Origin: an uncultured Bacteroidia bacterium
GTDB taxonomy: Bacteria; Bacteroidota; Bacteroidia; Bacteroidales; F082
Assembly (NCBI GenBank): GCA_902799345.1
Contig: CADBZW010000015.1
Location: 1 to 54,685, forward strand
Direction of reading: 5' to 3'
Length of the DNA: 54,685 bases
A program made the position numbers and the translations under genes. Shown here one piece after another: positions 34,123-42,479 of this stretch; position 1 is the stretch's first letter, and every line of letters starts with the position of its first letter. A model generated the notes under the pieces. That model made no database searches. It saw only the letters and a program-made list of their open reading frames with translations, and was not told the DNA's origin.

Positions 34123-36585
34123 TCACATTCCACCCATGCCTTGAGGTGCGCTGCCTGATTCACCCTCGCCTTGGCGAGCCCTCTGCTCCAGTTCCATCTT
34201 GCCGAAACGGAAGGTCACGCCGACGGAGACGCTGCGGCTGTTGTACTTCGAATTGGAGGTGGACTGCACATTCGGGCTGAAGTTTGAATTGCCCCAACTG
34301 TTCCAGTTGAAGATATCGTTGGCGTTGACATACACTGACAACTTGCGGTCGAAGAAGTCGGCGCGAAGGCCGGCATTGATGCCATAGCGGGCGTGACTCT
34401 CGCTAAACAGCGACTGCGTGGGCGAACTGTAATAGCCCGAAGCCGTCACCTCAAGTTTGTTCCACAGTTTGGCCCAGAGATTCAGACGGAAACTGTACGA
34501 CCACATATTGGATTCATAGGGTTTCCCGTTGTATTCCGTGTAAATGTAGGAATCGTAAAGGTTGGCATAGAAGCGCAGGTTAAAGAAACCACTCGGGCGA
34601 TACATCACATTGGCTTCCAAGCCCGTGCTGTGGCTCTTGCCCACGTTGACGGGATAACTGTACGACACCGGACGACCGTAAAGCCAATACATGGTGCTGT
34701 CGGAAGAAACCGCTATATAACTGACTTCGTTTGACTTGCCGCGATAGTAGGCCGACAAGCCCACCGAGCCGAAGTTGTTCCAATATTTGGTCCAGCCAGC
34801 CTCGATGGAGTTGGTGAAGATGCGCTCCAAATCGGGGTTGCCGCTGCTGTAGTTGTCCTCGTGATACATCGGGAAGGCGCTCAGCTGCTCCGCCTCGGGC
34901 GCGGCAATGCGGCGCGTGTAGCTCAACTTGAAGTTATGCATCGACTTGGTGCGGTACGACAAGTGAATCGAGGGACGGACACTGAAGAAATGCTTCTTGA
35001 AATTGTATTGCGATGAATCGGGATAAGCTCCGCTCACCAATTCGCTGACGAAACGGATGCCCGGCTTCACAGTGAAACCGCCAAACTTGTGCTGCACGGT
35101 AACGAAAGCCTCGTTGTTCATGGCGCTGAAGTTTGCCTTATAAGAACGGTAAATGTCGTTGTCCCAAACATACAAGTCGCTTGTGGCTTCGGGATTGGCT
35201 ACCGTGTCGGTGATGAGAAACCGCTTTTCCGGGTCGATGCCGAAAGTGTAGCCCACCGAAATCTCGCCGTTCTCGGAATAGGGACGGTTATAGACAATCT
35301 CGCCTTCCGCACCGAAAGAACTGTATTGGCTCTCCTGACGCATGATCTTGCGATAGACGTAAGGCGAAGCGAACGCTCTTGTCAGTTCGCCGCCGTTGCC
35401 GCCACCCCAGCCCATCGCGTTGGCGCTGACCGAGAGGCTGTGACCATTGTTATCAAACTTGTGCATGTAATACAGACCTCCGTTGGCGAAATAGTTGCGG
35501 TTCCAGGCATTGCTGGTTTCGAGGAAGTCGGTCGTCAAAGTGTCGGGCAAAAACTCATTGCGGAACACCGACATGCTGTTGGTGTTGCTTCCCCAATTGG
35601 GCCAGCCGCTCAACCAAATATTGATGCTGTTGGACGTATCAATCTCATAGTCAAGGCTGAAATATCCGCCCGTATTGAAACCCTTGTTGTTGTAACGCGA
35701 TGTGTCGATTTCGTGACTGGCCAACATTCCCGATTCGGTAAACAGCGACTGGTCGCTGAAAGTGTTGCCCTTCCAAATGGAATAGCCACCGTTGACGTAG
35801 GCATTGATGGTCAGTTTGTCGTTCGACCAAACATATGACAACCAAGGACTTACCGATGGCCTCGTGGAACCGTTCACGCCAAAGCTGAAGAACTCATTTT
35901 TCTGGATTTTGGCATTGGTCACGATGTTGATGATGCCGTCGGCCTTGGAGCCGTAGCGGGCCGAGGGGTTGGTGATGACCTCCACACGGTCGAGACTGTT
36001 GGCGGGCAGCGTCTGGATGTAAGTCTTGAGGTTCTCTGCGGTCATGTGCGAAGGCTTGTCGTTGATCCACACCTCGACACTTGAGGTGCCGCGCAAAGTG
36101 ATGTTGCCTTCCACGTCGACCTCCACGCCAGGCGCGTTCTGCAAGGCATCGGACAGTGTTCCCGTCTGGATGCTCGGGTCTTCGGCGACGTTATACATGG
36201 TCTTCTCCCCTTCCACAGCAAACATGGGCCGTTTTTCGGTGATGGTCACCTCGCTGAGTTTGGTGGAGCCTTCCTTGAGTTTCAGTTGGCCGAGGTCTTG
36301 CTTACCGTTCACGGTCAGTTCTTGCTCAAAGGTCTGGAAGCCGATAGCAGAGACGGTTAAACGATAGTCGCCATTGGGAGCCAACAATTCAAACTTACCC
36401 TTGTCGTCGGAAGCGGCACCGCTGACGAAGACACTGTCGGCCTGCCTGAACAAGCCTACATTGACGAAGGGAATGCCCTTGCCATTGGCTTCCTCGACGA
36501 TGGTTCCCGTGATTTTGTTTTGGGCAAAAGCCGTAGATGAAAAAGTCAATAAAGCGATAATAAAAGGTAGAACTAGTTTTTTCAT
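34123..36585 (-). CDS. outer-membrane beta-barrel receptor, CarboxypepD_reg type
   Basis: An 820-residue protein with signal peptide (ending STAFAQ), a carboxypeptidase-regulatory-like Ig domain (about residues 23-110), a TonB-receptor-like plug (SDALQNAPGVEVDVEGNITL to GIINIVT, about 140-225) and a long beta-barrel. This matches the outer-membrane beta-barrel family 3 (OMP_b-brl_3), related to TonB-dependent receptors. No SusD partner is next to it, so a glycan-uptake role is not indicated; the ligand is unknown. The C terminus is Gly/Glu/Met-rich (GEGESGSAPQGMGGM) beyond the last barrel strand, which is unusual for a barrel. It is convergent with the T9SS protein, with one base between stops. 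Confidence 0.9.
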   Translation of the reverse strand: MKKLVLPFIIALLTFSSTAFAQNKITGTIVEEANGKGIPFVNVGLFRQADSVFVSGAASDDKGKFELLAPNGDYRLTVSAIGFQTFEQELTVNGKQDLGQLKLKEGSTKLSEVTITEKRPMFAVEGEKTMYNVAEDPSIQTGTLSDALQNAPGVEVDVEGNITLRGTSSVEVWINDKPSHMTAENLKTYIQTLPANSLDRVEVITNPSARYGSKADGIINIVTNAKIQKNEFFSFGVNGSTRPSVSPWLSYVWSNDKLTINAYVNGGYSIWKGNTFSDQSLFTESGMLASHEIDTSRYNNKGFNTGGYFSLDYEIDTSNSINIWLSGWPNWGSNTNSMSVFRNEFLPDTLTTDFLETSNAWNRNYFANGGLYYMHKFDNNGHSLSVSANAMGWGGGNGGELTRAFASPYVYRKIMRQESQYSSFGAEGEIVYNRPYSENGEISVGYTFGIDPEKRFLITDTVANPEATSDLYVWDNDIYRSYKANFSAMNNEAFVTVQHKFGGFTVKPGIRFVSELVSGAYPDSSQYNFKKHFFSVRPSIHLSYRTKSMHNFKLSYTRRIAAPEAEQLSAFPMYHEDNYSSGNPDLERIFTNSIEAGWTKYWNNFGSVGLSAYYRGKSNEVSYIAVSSDSTMYWLYGRPVSYSYPVNVGKSHSTGLEANVMYRPSGFFNLRFYANLYDSYIYTEYNGKPYESNMWSYSFRLNLWAKLWNKLEVTASGYYSSPTQSLFSESHARYGINAGLRADFFDRKLSVYVNANDIFNWNSWGNSNFSPNVQSTSNSKYNSRSVSVGVTFRFGKMELEQRARQGEGESGSAPQGMGGM

Positions 36586-36683
36586 AACAAAAGAGTTTTG
36601 TAAAGTATTAACTTTGATTGGTTAGCTTTTCGTATTTGATAGCGTAATTATTATTTTTAGTGTATTAGTAAACTATCACACTG

Positions 36684-36714
36684 CAAAAGTACGGCTTTTT
36701 TTGATACTGTCAAG
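36684..36714 (-). promoter_or_regulatory. promoter of the beta-barrel receptor gene
   Basis: On the minus strand the -7 is TACTTTTG (36684-36691), with CTTG (36711-36714) 19 bp upstream, one mismatch from TTTG. This gives a leader of about 90 bases before the start at 36585. Confidence 0.6.
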
Positions 36715-36751
36715 AAAAAAAGTTGATTTTTTTCGACGAGTACGTCTTGCG

Positions 36752-36870
36752 TGCGAAGCGAAGCAATCCAGGCATGAAGCAAATTGTTCTCTGGATTGCT
36801 TCGTCGTTCCTCCTCGCAAATCGAAGATTCGACGATGCGAAGCGAGTCAATGACGCGAAGCGACAATGTA
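36752..36870. repeat. palindromic repeat cluster between receptor and sigma-partner genes
   Basis: GAAGCAATCCAG (36760-36771) pairs perfectly with CTGGATTGCTTC (36791-36802). Next to it are GTCGTTCCTCCTCGCAA and GCGAAGCGAGTCAATGACGCG, words typical of the CATTGCGAGGAGGAACGACG-type elements seen in many genomes (recalled). The cluster ends at the stop of the sigma-linked membrane gene. Short reading frames seen here are artefacts of the repeat. Together with the receptor promoter it accounts for the 285-bp gap. Confidence 0.7.
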
Positions 36871-38169
36871 TCATTGTCGAATCAATTGCTCGCAAAAGGT
36901 CTCCAATTCCTCCTTCGACGACCATTCCCGCATGATGAAGAAACAGCCATTCTCAAGGTTGCTCATGATTTTCCATTCCTGAACTACCACGCCATCGATG
37001 GAAACGGCACCTCTTTTACCAGTGAGATGCTTGGCAAATTCACGCAATAGTTGGCCTGCTTCTGGTGTCAGCCACACGATCATCGGAACGGATCTATTGC
37101 TTGGGTATTTGCAGGGCTTGGTTACATACACCCTTTGCACTATGGGCTTGCCGCCCAAAATCGCCGAACTGATGGCCGGACCTTCTTGGGAGTTTTTTTT
37201 CATACAATAAAGCCTCACCTCCTCGAGATTGTTTTCATCTTGTCTCCAACTATGTATCGCTTCATTGCCCACTTCTATTGTCACCTTCCGCTGTTGCCCT
37301 CTCATAAGAACGCAACGACCAGGATCTAAGATTTGTAACAATTCTGAGACATCCTTTTCGGGGACGACCGTATCGGCAAAGACTTCCCAAATGGCAAGTT
37401 TCCCTTCCGTCGAATGGTCGTCAGCAGGCCGTACATACTCCACCGTACGCCACATCGGAGGCAGTTTCAGATGCGAAGCAACAATCATATAAGCCCAAAC
37501 ATCAAGGCCGATGAAAGCGACGATCATGGCGATGCAGAACCATTTTTGCCTCTTGTCGAAACCTGTTGTCTTGTTCGCCGCAGTTTCAGAAGCCTCAATT
37601 TGTCGAATAATTTCGTCGCAAGGCCTTGTCTTATAGCGAATTTCACTAATCCCCAAAACTATCATTCCAACAACAACTGCCAAAAATGTCAACATCATTG
37701 GCTTTCCACTATAGTTTTCGCCCACCAATGACATTAACAAGCCACAAACAAGGATGAGTCCAGTGGAATAATTCAGGACGGTAAAGACGGAAAAGAGTTT
37801 CTTGAAACTTCGAGCGGTGTGGGAAAGAACGAGCAAATCGTCGTTTTCCAATGTTTTGCGCTGGAATTTGCGAGTCAAAACAAGTTCAATGACCAAGCAA
37901 GTGAACATAAATGCGACCCAAAACAGACTTAACGAAAGATTGTTGCCAAACCACAATTTGATTCCTAATAGACCAAAAATGGCAGCCAACGGACACATTA
38001 TAATGCTCCTCATCCGGTTGCGTCTGTAGAAATCCGTGCCCTGCTTGATAGACGACTTCATCAGCCTGTCATTGACGATTTCCTGTTGGTCGAATTGCTG
38101 TTTCAGTGTTTCGTATTGCGCTTTCAGCTGGTCCAGTTCGGAGAGGTTATTGTTTTCGTTGTTTTCCAT
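36871..38169 (-). CDS. membrane protein with SecD-P1-like end, putative sigma-factor partner
   Basis: A 432-residue protein. Residues 8-40 are a likely cytoplasmic coiled coil (ELDQLKAQYETLKQQF). Five TM segments follow (about 54-73, 79-98, 127-148, 157-175, 208-231), which would place residues 232-432 in the periplasm. The region 328-415 resembles the SecD P1 head domain: PMIVWLTPEAGQLLREFAKH, then GKRGAVSIDGVVVQEWKI, matching the SecD pattern of a strand, a helix, GKRLAIVLDGxVxSAP. It starts 12 bp after the ECF sigma gene and is surely co-transcribed. By position it may control the sigma factor, but it has no known anti-sigma domain (no zinc-binding HxxxCxxC). Confidence 0.8.
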   Translation of the reverse strand: MENNENNNLSELDQLKAQYETLKQQFDQQEIVNDRLMKSSIKQGTDFYRRNRMRSIIMCPLAAIFGLLGIKLWFGNNLSLSLFWVAFMFTCLVIELVLTRKFQRKTLENDDLLVLSHTARSFKKLFSVFTVLNYSTGLILVCGLLMSLVGENYSGKPMMLTFLAVVVGMIVLGISEIRYKTRPCDEIIRQIEASETAANKTTGFDKRQKWFCIAMIVAFIGLDVWAYMIVASHLKLPPMWRTVEYVRPADDHSTEGKLAIWEVFADTVVPEKDVSELLQILDPGRCVLMRGQQRKVTIEVGNEAIHSWRQDENNLEEVRLYCMKKNSQEGPAISSAILGGKPIVQRVYVTKPCKYPSNRSVPMIVWLTPEAGQLLREFAKHLTGKRGAVSIDGVVVQEWKIMSNLENGCFFIMREWSSKEELETFCEQLIRQ

Positions 38170-38181
38170 GATGATTACCTT

Positions 38182-38670
38182 TCATTCGTTTTTCGACATT
38201 TTCACCAGTTTGTCCTTGATGCGTGCCAGCCTCACCCCCACATTGTTCGGCGTGATGCCGATGATCGCCCCGATTTCATCGTAGCTGATGCCTTCGAGCC
38301 AAAGAAGGATGAGGCTTCGGTCAATGAAGTCGAGGCGCGAGATGCGGTCGTAGAGTTCACGGATTTGGCGCGTCTTGGGGTCGTCAGCCTCGTAAGGGTC
38401 AATGTCCACCGTCAGCGGCACGGTCTCGATGCGCCGGCGTTCCTTCTTGTCCTGGTTAATGGCCGTGTTGAGCGCGACGCGATAGATCCAAGTCTGTGCG
38501 GTGCTTCGGCCCTCGTAGTTGTCGAAGCCGTTCCAAAGCCTGATGAGGATTTCCTGAAACAGGTCATCGATTTCGGCCTTGTTGCGCGAGAACATGTAGC
38601 ACACCGTGTAGATGGTCCGCTTGTGCTGCCGCACCAAAAGTTCAAACTGATGTTCCTTGTCGTTGTTCAT
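38182..38670 (-). CDS. ECF-type RNA polymerase sigma factor
   Basis: A 162-residue sigma-70 family protein. Region 2 includes EIDDLFQEILIRLWNGFDNYEGR, and region 4 is a helix-turn-helix, GISYDEIGAIIGITPNNVGVRLARIKDKL. It lacks regions 1 and 3, as ECF factors do. The start is ATG 38670 (MNNDKEHQFELLVRQHKR); an upstream ATG at 38688 adds six residues and is less likely. The membrane gene 12 bp downstream is its probable partner. Targets are not known; the receptor at 34123 is a possible one only by proximity. Confidence 0.92.
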   Translation of the reverse strand: MNNDKEHQFELLVRQHKRTIYTVCYMFSRNKAEIDDLFQEILIRLWNGFDNYEGRSTAQTWIYRVALNTAINQDKKERRRIETVPLTVDIDPYEADDPKTRQIRELYDRISRLDFIDRSLILLWLEGISYDEIGAIIGITPNNVGVRLARIKDKLVKMSKNE

Positions 38671-38707
38671 AATGCGTTTTCGTTGCAACGTTCATCATGT
38701 TAGACAA

Positions 38708-38715
38708 CAAAGGTA
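38708..38715 (-). promoter_or_regulatory. -7 promoter element (TACCTTTG) of the sigma-factor gene
   Basis: A minus-strand TAnnTTTG match, 37 bp before the start at 38670. A TTTG (38727-38730, minus) is present but only 11 bp away. Confidence 0.45.
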
Positions 38716-38745
38716 GGGAATTATTACAAACTGAGAGATTTTTCT

Positions 38746-38753
38746 TAATTTTG
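38746..38753 (+). promoter_or_regulatory. prfB: -7 promoter element (TAATTTTG) of prfB
   Basis: A TAnnTTTG match 30 bp before the prfB start, divergent from the sigma-factor promoter. Confidence 0.6.
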
Positions 38754-38783
38754 CAGCCTCAAAAGATAAACACCAATATTAAT

Positions 38784-39900
38784 ATGATCACTGCTGACCA
38801 ACTTAAAGACTTATGTAAGAGGATTGATGCCTTGAGGAGGTATCTTTGACGTCGACAGACGTACCATCGAAGCTCAGGAATTAGACGAAAAGACCCAGGA
38901 CCCGCAGTTTTGGGCAGATGCCAAAGCCGCCGAAGCCACCATGAAGAAGGTGCGTGAAGTGAAGGGATGGCTTAACGGCTACAAGGAAGCCGAAGACGCA
39001 GGCAACGACCTCGCCGTGCTCTTCGACTTCGCCAAGGAAGGCGAGGCCACCGAGGAAGAGGTGGACGAACAATACAACGCCACCATCCAAATCGTGGAGA
39101 ACCTGGAGTTCAAGAACATGCTGCGCGAGGAAGCCGACCCGATGAGCGCCGTATTGAAAATCAACGCGGGCGCAGGCGGCACCGAGGCCCAAGACTGGGC
39201 ACAGATGCTCATGCGCATGTATATGCGTTACGCCGAAAACCACAAATACAAACTCACCATCTCCAACCTTCTGGAAGCCGACGAGGCCGGCATCAAGTCG
39301 GTGACGATGAAGATCGAAGGCGACTATGCCTACGGCTACCTGAAAGGCGAAAACGGCGTCCACCGCTTGGTGCGCGTCAGCCCTTACAACGCACAAGGCA
39401 AACGCATGACCTCATTCGCCTCGGTGTTCGTCACCCCGCTCGTCGACGACACGATTGAAATCGTGGTCGAGCAGTCGCGCCTGTCGTGGGACACCTTCCG
39501 CAGTGGCGGTGCCGGCGGTCAGAACGTGAACAAGGTGGAGTCGGGTGTGCGTCTGCGTTACCAATACAAAGACCCCTACACGGGCGAGGAAGAGGAAATC
39601 CTCATTGAGAACACCGAGACCCGCGACCAACCCAAGAACCGCGAGAACGCCTTGCGCCTCTTGAAGTCACAACTCTACGACCGCGAGATGCGGCACCGCA
39701 TGGAGGAGCAGAACAAGATTGAGGCGGGCAAGATGAAGATTGAATGGGGCAGCCAAATCCGTAGCTATGTCTTCGACGACCGCCGTGTGAAAGACCACCG
39801 CACCAACTACCAGACCTCCGACGTGCAAGGCGTCATGGACGGCAACATCGATGCGTTCTTGAAGGCGTATCTGATGGAATTTGGAGGCAAAAAAGAATAA
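38784..39900 (+). CDS. prfB: peptide chain release factor 2 (programmed +1 frameshift)
   Basis: Translation begins at ATG 38784 (MITADQLKDLCKRIDALRRYL), meets an in-frame UGA at 38847-38849, and must shift +1 (skipping T38847) to continue at GAC 38848 to the stop at 39900, giving about 371 residues, the normal RF2 length. The catalytic GGQ is in SGGAGGQNVNKVESG. The position of the RF2 SPF stop-codon-reading tripeptide reads SPY here (RLVRVSPYNAQGKR). Low RF2 levels favour frameshifting, so the gene controls its own output. A simple gene caller would report only the downstream fragment from 38941 or a pseudogene. Confidence 0.95.
38835..38850 (+). promoter_or_regulatory. prfB: RF2 recoding site: AGGAGG, spacer, CTTTGAC
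   Basis: AGGAGG (38835-38840) acts as an internal Shine-Dalgarno sequence, followed by TAT and then CTT-TGA-C (38844-38850), the classic +1 slippery site. It is notable because ordinary genes in this window show almost no Shine-Dalgarno sequences. Confidence 0.95.
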
Positions 39901-39963
39901 ACTGGCACAATTATTGCAAATAAGAATTTATCACTAGATCACTAACATTAAACTTTTCAACTA

Positions 39964-40386
39964 ATGAAAAAACTTATTCTCGCTTTCATTGCCATCGCTA
40001 GCTTTGGCTTTTCCACGGCAATGGCACAAAACACCAACACCAATCCAGCCATCACACAGTTTGTGACGCAGCATTTCCCCAACGCCACCGTTCAGATGGT
40101 GATGCCTGACGAAGACGACATCGACGTCGTGTTGAACGACTACACCAAAATCGAGTTCCGCCTCAACAACGAGTGGAAGAAAGTCGACTGCGAGCACTCC
40201 ACGACCTTTACTGCCGTGCCTGCCACAATCGTCCCCGAGCAAATCACAGCCTACGTGAACGCCAATTTCCCTGGCGCCATCATCAAAAAACTGGAAAAGA
40301 AATTCAGAGGTTGGGAGATTGAGCTGAACAACGGTCTTGAGCTGAAGTTCAACAGCAATTTCAAAGTAATGGAAATCGACGACTAA
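39964..40386 (+). CDS. exported PepSY-like protein
   Basis: A 140-residue protein with a cleavable signal peptide (MKKLILAFIAIASFGFSTAMA then QN) and two PepSY-like halves: ITQFVTQHFPNATVQMV...WKKVDCEH and ITAYVNANFPGAIIKKLEKK...GWEIELNNGLELKF. This is the small PepSY-like family common in Bacteroidota and probably periplasmic; its function is not established. The neighbour 12 bp downstream is a related copy, so the two arose by duplication. Confidence 0.88.
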   Translation: MKKLILAFIAIASFGFSTAMAQNTNTNPAITQFVTQHFPNATVQMVMPDEDDIDVVLNDYTKIEFRLNNEWKKVDCEHSTTFTAVPATIVPEQITAYVNANFPGAIIKKLEKKFRGWEIELNNGLELKFNSNFKVMEIDD

Positions 40387-40398
40387 TCAGAAGCGACC

Positions 40399-40830
40399 AT
40401 GAAAAAAGTTATCATCTTAGCCCTTTTTATCGGCTTCGCCCTGACCAACACGTCATGCAACAGTGACAAGAAAGCACAAGCCATCAACGAATTTGTAAGA
40501 GCTTACTTCCCTGACACCGAAGTCATTGCCAACATCAAAGACGGCCTCGATTGCGACGTCACCCTCAGCGACTACACCCAAATCGGATTCGATGGAAACC
40601 TGTTCGGCAAAATCGAATGGGACGAGGTTGACTGCCGTCACGCTTCGCTTTCCACGGCTGTGCCCGCCGCATTGGTTCCTGTCGAGATCAGCAACTATGT
40701 GAGCCGCATCCACGGAAGCCAAACCATCACGAAAATCGCCAAAGACAACCATGGTTGGGACATCGAGCTGAGCAACGGCATCGAAATCGAGTTCGACAAG
40801 CGATTCAATGTCATTGATTTCGATGATTAA
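40399..40830 (+). CDS. PepSY-like protein, likely lipoprotein (paralogue)
   Basis: A 143-residue paralogue of the preceding gene, with the same two-half layout (INEFVRAYFPDTEVIANI; ISNYVSRIHGSQTITKIAKDNHGWDIELSNGIEIEF). The N terminus MKKVIILALFIGFALTNTSC suggests a lipoprotein signal, with Cys at residue 20, but the -3 residue is Asn, so it is not a canonical lipobox. The conserved DCEH/DCRH cysteine occurs in both copies. It is co-transcribed with the upstream copy and ends at a strong terminator. Confidence 0.85.
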   Translation: MKKVIILALFIGFALTNTSCNSDKKAQAINEFVRAYFPDTEVIANIKDGLDCDVTLSDYTQIGFDGNLFGKIEWDEVDCRHASLSTAVPAALVPVEISNYVSRIHGSQTITKIAKDNHGWDIELSNGIEIEFDKRFNVIDFDD

Positions 40831-40853
40831 GAATAGACACACCACACTTAGAA

Positions 40854-40887
40854 GCGGATTTGGGACACCCAAGTCCGCATTTTTTTG
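40854..40887 (+). terminator. intrinsic terminator after the PepSY-like pair
   Basis: GCGGATTTGGG (40854-40864) pairs with CCCAAGTCCGC (40868-40878) with an ACA loop and a T-run after it. The core GCGGATT...TCCGC resembles the hairpins at 19364-19412. Confidence 0.8.
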
Positions 40888-40927
40888 TTTTTTGGCCCTG
40901 AACTATCGTTATGTTTTTCAAAAACCG

Positions 40928-40935
40928 TAATTTTG
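40928..40935 (+). promoter_or_regulatory. cstA: -7 promoter element (TAATTTTG) of cstA
   Basis: A TAnnTTTG match 20 bp before the cstA start. Confidence 0.55.
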
Positions 40936-40955
40936 CGGCAATAAAAACAAACACT

Positions 40956-42410
40956 ATGATTACTTTTTTCATCGCTTTAGCCGTCTTGATTCTCGGCTAC
41001 ATCATCTACGGCAAATTCATCGAGAAGCTCTTTGGCGCTGATCCACAACGCACTACGCCAGCCATCACCATGGCCGATGGCGTCGACTACGTGCCAATGA
41101 AACCTTGGCGGATTTTCTTGATTCAGTTTTTGAACATCGCCGGTGTGGGTCCCATCATCGGAGCCATCATGGGAGCCCAGTTTGGCACGGCCTCGTTCCT
41201 TTGGATTGTATTGGGCAGCATCTTTGCCGGTGCCGTCCACGACTATCTCTCGGGCATGATTTCGCTGCGTGACAAAGGCGCAAGCCTGCCCGAAATCCAT
41301 GGCTCCTATTTAGGCAACGGCGCCAAACAAGTGATGCGTGCCTTCACCATCATCCTGATGATTTTGGTCGGCGTAGTGTTCGTCAACACGCCCGCCACGT
41401 TGCTCAACGCGCACTTCACACCCGGCTGGAATCCTTATATCTGGATTGCCATCATATTGGCTTACTACCTGATAGCCACTTTGTTACCCATTGACAAAGT
41501 CATCGGGAAAATCTATCCCATCTTTGGCATTCTGCTTTTGGGCATGGCCGTGGCCATCTTCATCGCTTTCCTTATCTACGAACCCGAAATCCCGGAGTTG
41601 TGGAGCGGCCTGCAAAACCGTCACCCCGACGCAGCCAACAACCCCATCTTCCCGATGATGTTCATCAGCATCGCTTGCGGTGCCATCTCGGGATTCCATG
41701 CCACGCAGTCGCCGCTTATGGCCCGTTGCATGGTCAATGAGAAGCAAGGCCGCCCGATTTTCTATGGTGCTATGATCACCGAAGGCGTGGTTGCCTTGAT
41801 TTGGGCTGCTGCCGCCGCCTATTTCTTCGGCCCCGACAGCGTGGTCGACGTCACAGGCAAGAGTGGTGCCGCCATCGTGGGTGTCATCGCCAACACTTGG
41901 TTCACGCCCGCTATCGCCGTCATCACCATCTTGGGTGTCATCAGCGCGGCAGTCACCTCAGGCGACACGGCCCTGCGCTCGGCCCGACTCATCATCGCCG
42001 ACTTCATGCACTACGACCAGAAGCCCATCAAGAACCGCTTGATTGTGGCCATCCCAATGTTCGTCGTCACCGCTGCCATTTTGGTCTACAGCATCTCCGA
42101 CAAAAACGGCTTCCAACTCATTTGGCGCTATTTCGCTTGGGCCAACCAGGTTTTGGCCACCGTAACGCTTTGGGCCATATCGGTCTATATCGCCAAAAAC
42201 AAAGGCAAGATGTGGTATCTTGTGACCCTCATCCCTGCCCTTTTCATGACGATGGTCACCGGCTCGTTCCTCTTCGTAGCCAAAGCCGCCGACGGTGGAT
42301 TAGGTTCCATCCTGCCGCGTCCTATTGGATTTGGCATCGGCGCCGCCATCACGATATTGGGACTAGTGCTGTTTGCGAGGTTCTTAAAGAGAAACAGAGC
42401 AATGGCGTAA
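40956..42410 (+). CDS. cstA: carbon starvation CstA family transporter
   Basis: A 484-residue protein with about 12-13 TM helices. CstA hallmarks include FLNIAGVGPIIGAIMGAQFG, GAVHDYLSGMISLRDKGASLPE, and HATQSPLMARCM. Family members import peptides or pyruvate. This is the shorter form common in Bacteroidota, without the long C-terminal region of E. coli CstA. The start at 40956 (MITFFIALAVLILGYIIYG) was chosen because the upstream extension to 40911 covers the promoter. It is a single gene with a shared terminator downstream. Confidence 0.93.
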   Translation: MITFFIALAVLILGYIIYGKFIEKLFGADPQRTTPAITMADGVDYVPMKPWRIFLIQFLNIAGVGPIIGAIMGAQFGTASFLWIVLGSIFAGAVHDYLSGMISLRDKGASLPEIHGSYLGNGAKQVMRAFTIILMILVGVVFVNTPATLLNAHFTPGWNPYIWIAIILAYYLIATLLPIDKVIGKIYPIFGILLLGMAVAIFIAFLIYEPEIPELWSGLQNRHPDAANNPIFPMMFISIACGAISGFHATQSPLMARCMVNEKQGRPIFYGAMITEGVVALIWAAAAAYFFGPDSVVDVTGKSGAAIVGVIANTWFTPAIAVITILGVISAAVTSGDTALRSARLIIADFMHYDQKPIKNRLIVAIPMFVVTAAILVYSISDKNGFQLIWRYFAWANQVLATVTLWAISVYIAKNKGKMWYLVTLIPALFMTMVTGSFLFVAKAADGGLGSILPRPIGFGIGAAITILGLVLFARFLKRNRAMA

Positions 42411-42426
42411 AACCGATTGCAAAAAC

Positions 42427-42461
42427 AATGCCCGACTGGAGATTTCCAATCGGGCATTTTT
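42427..42461. terminator. bidirectional terminator between cstA and iorB
   Basis: AATGCCCGACTGGA (42427-42440) pairs with TCCAATCGGGCATT (42445-42458), one mismatch, with T-run on the plus side and A-run on the other. The two genes are convergent. Confidence 0.85.
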
Positions 42462-42479
42462 CGTTTTCAACGGTAAGGA

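Noticed and set aside
36657-37050. Short overlapping reading frames on both strands.
   Set aside because: They are made of the dispersed palindromic repeat (SLRIVESSIC- and RFARRNDEAI-type translations), which yields false proteins in many genomes.
38784-38940. Early UGA in prfB as a sign of a pseudogene.
   Set aside because: AGGAGG and CTTTGAC at the exact spacing show programmed +1 frameshifting.
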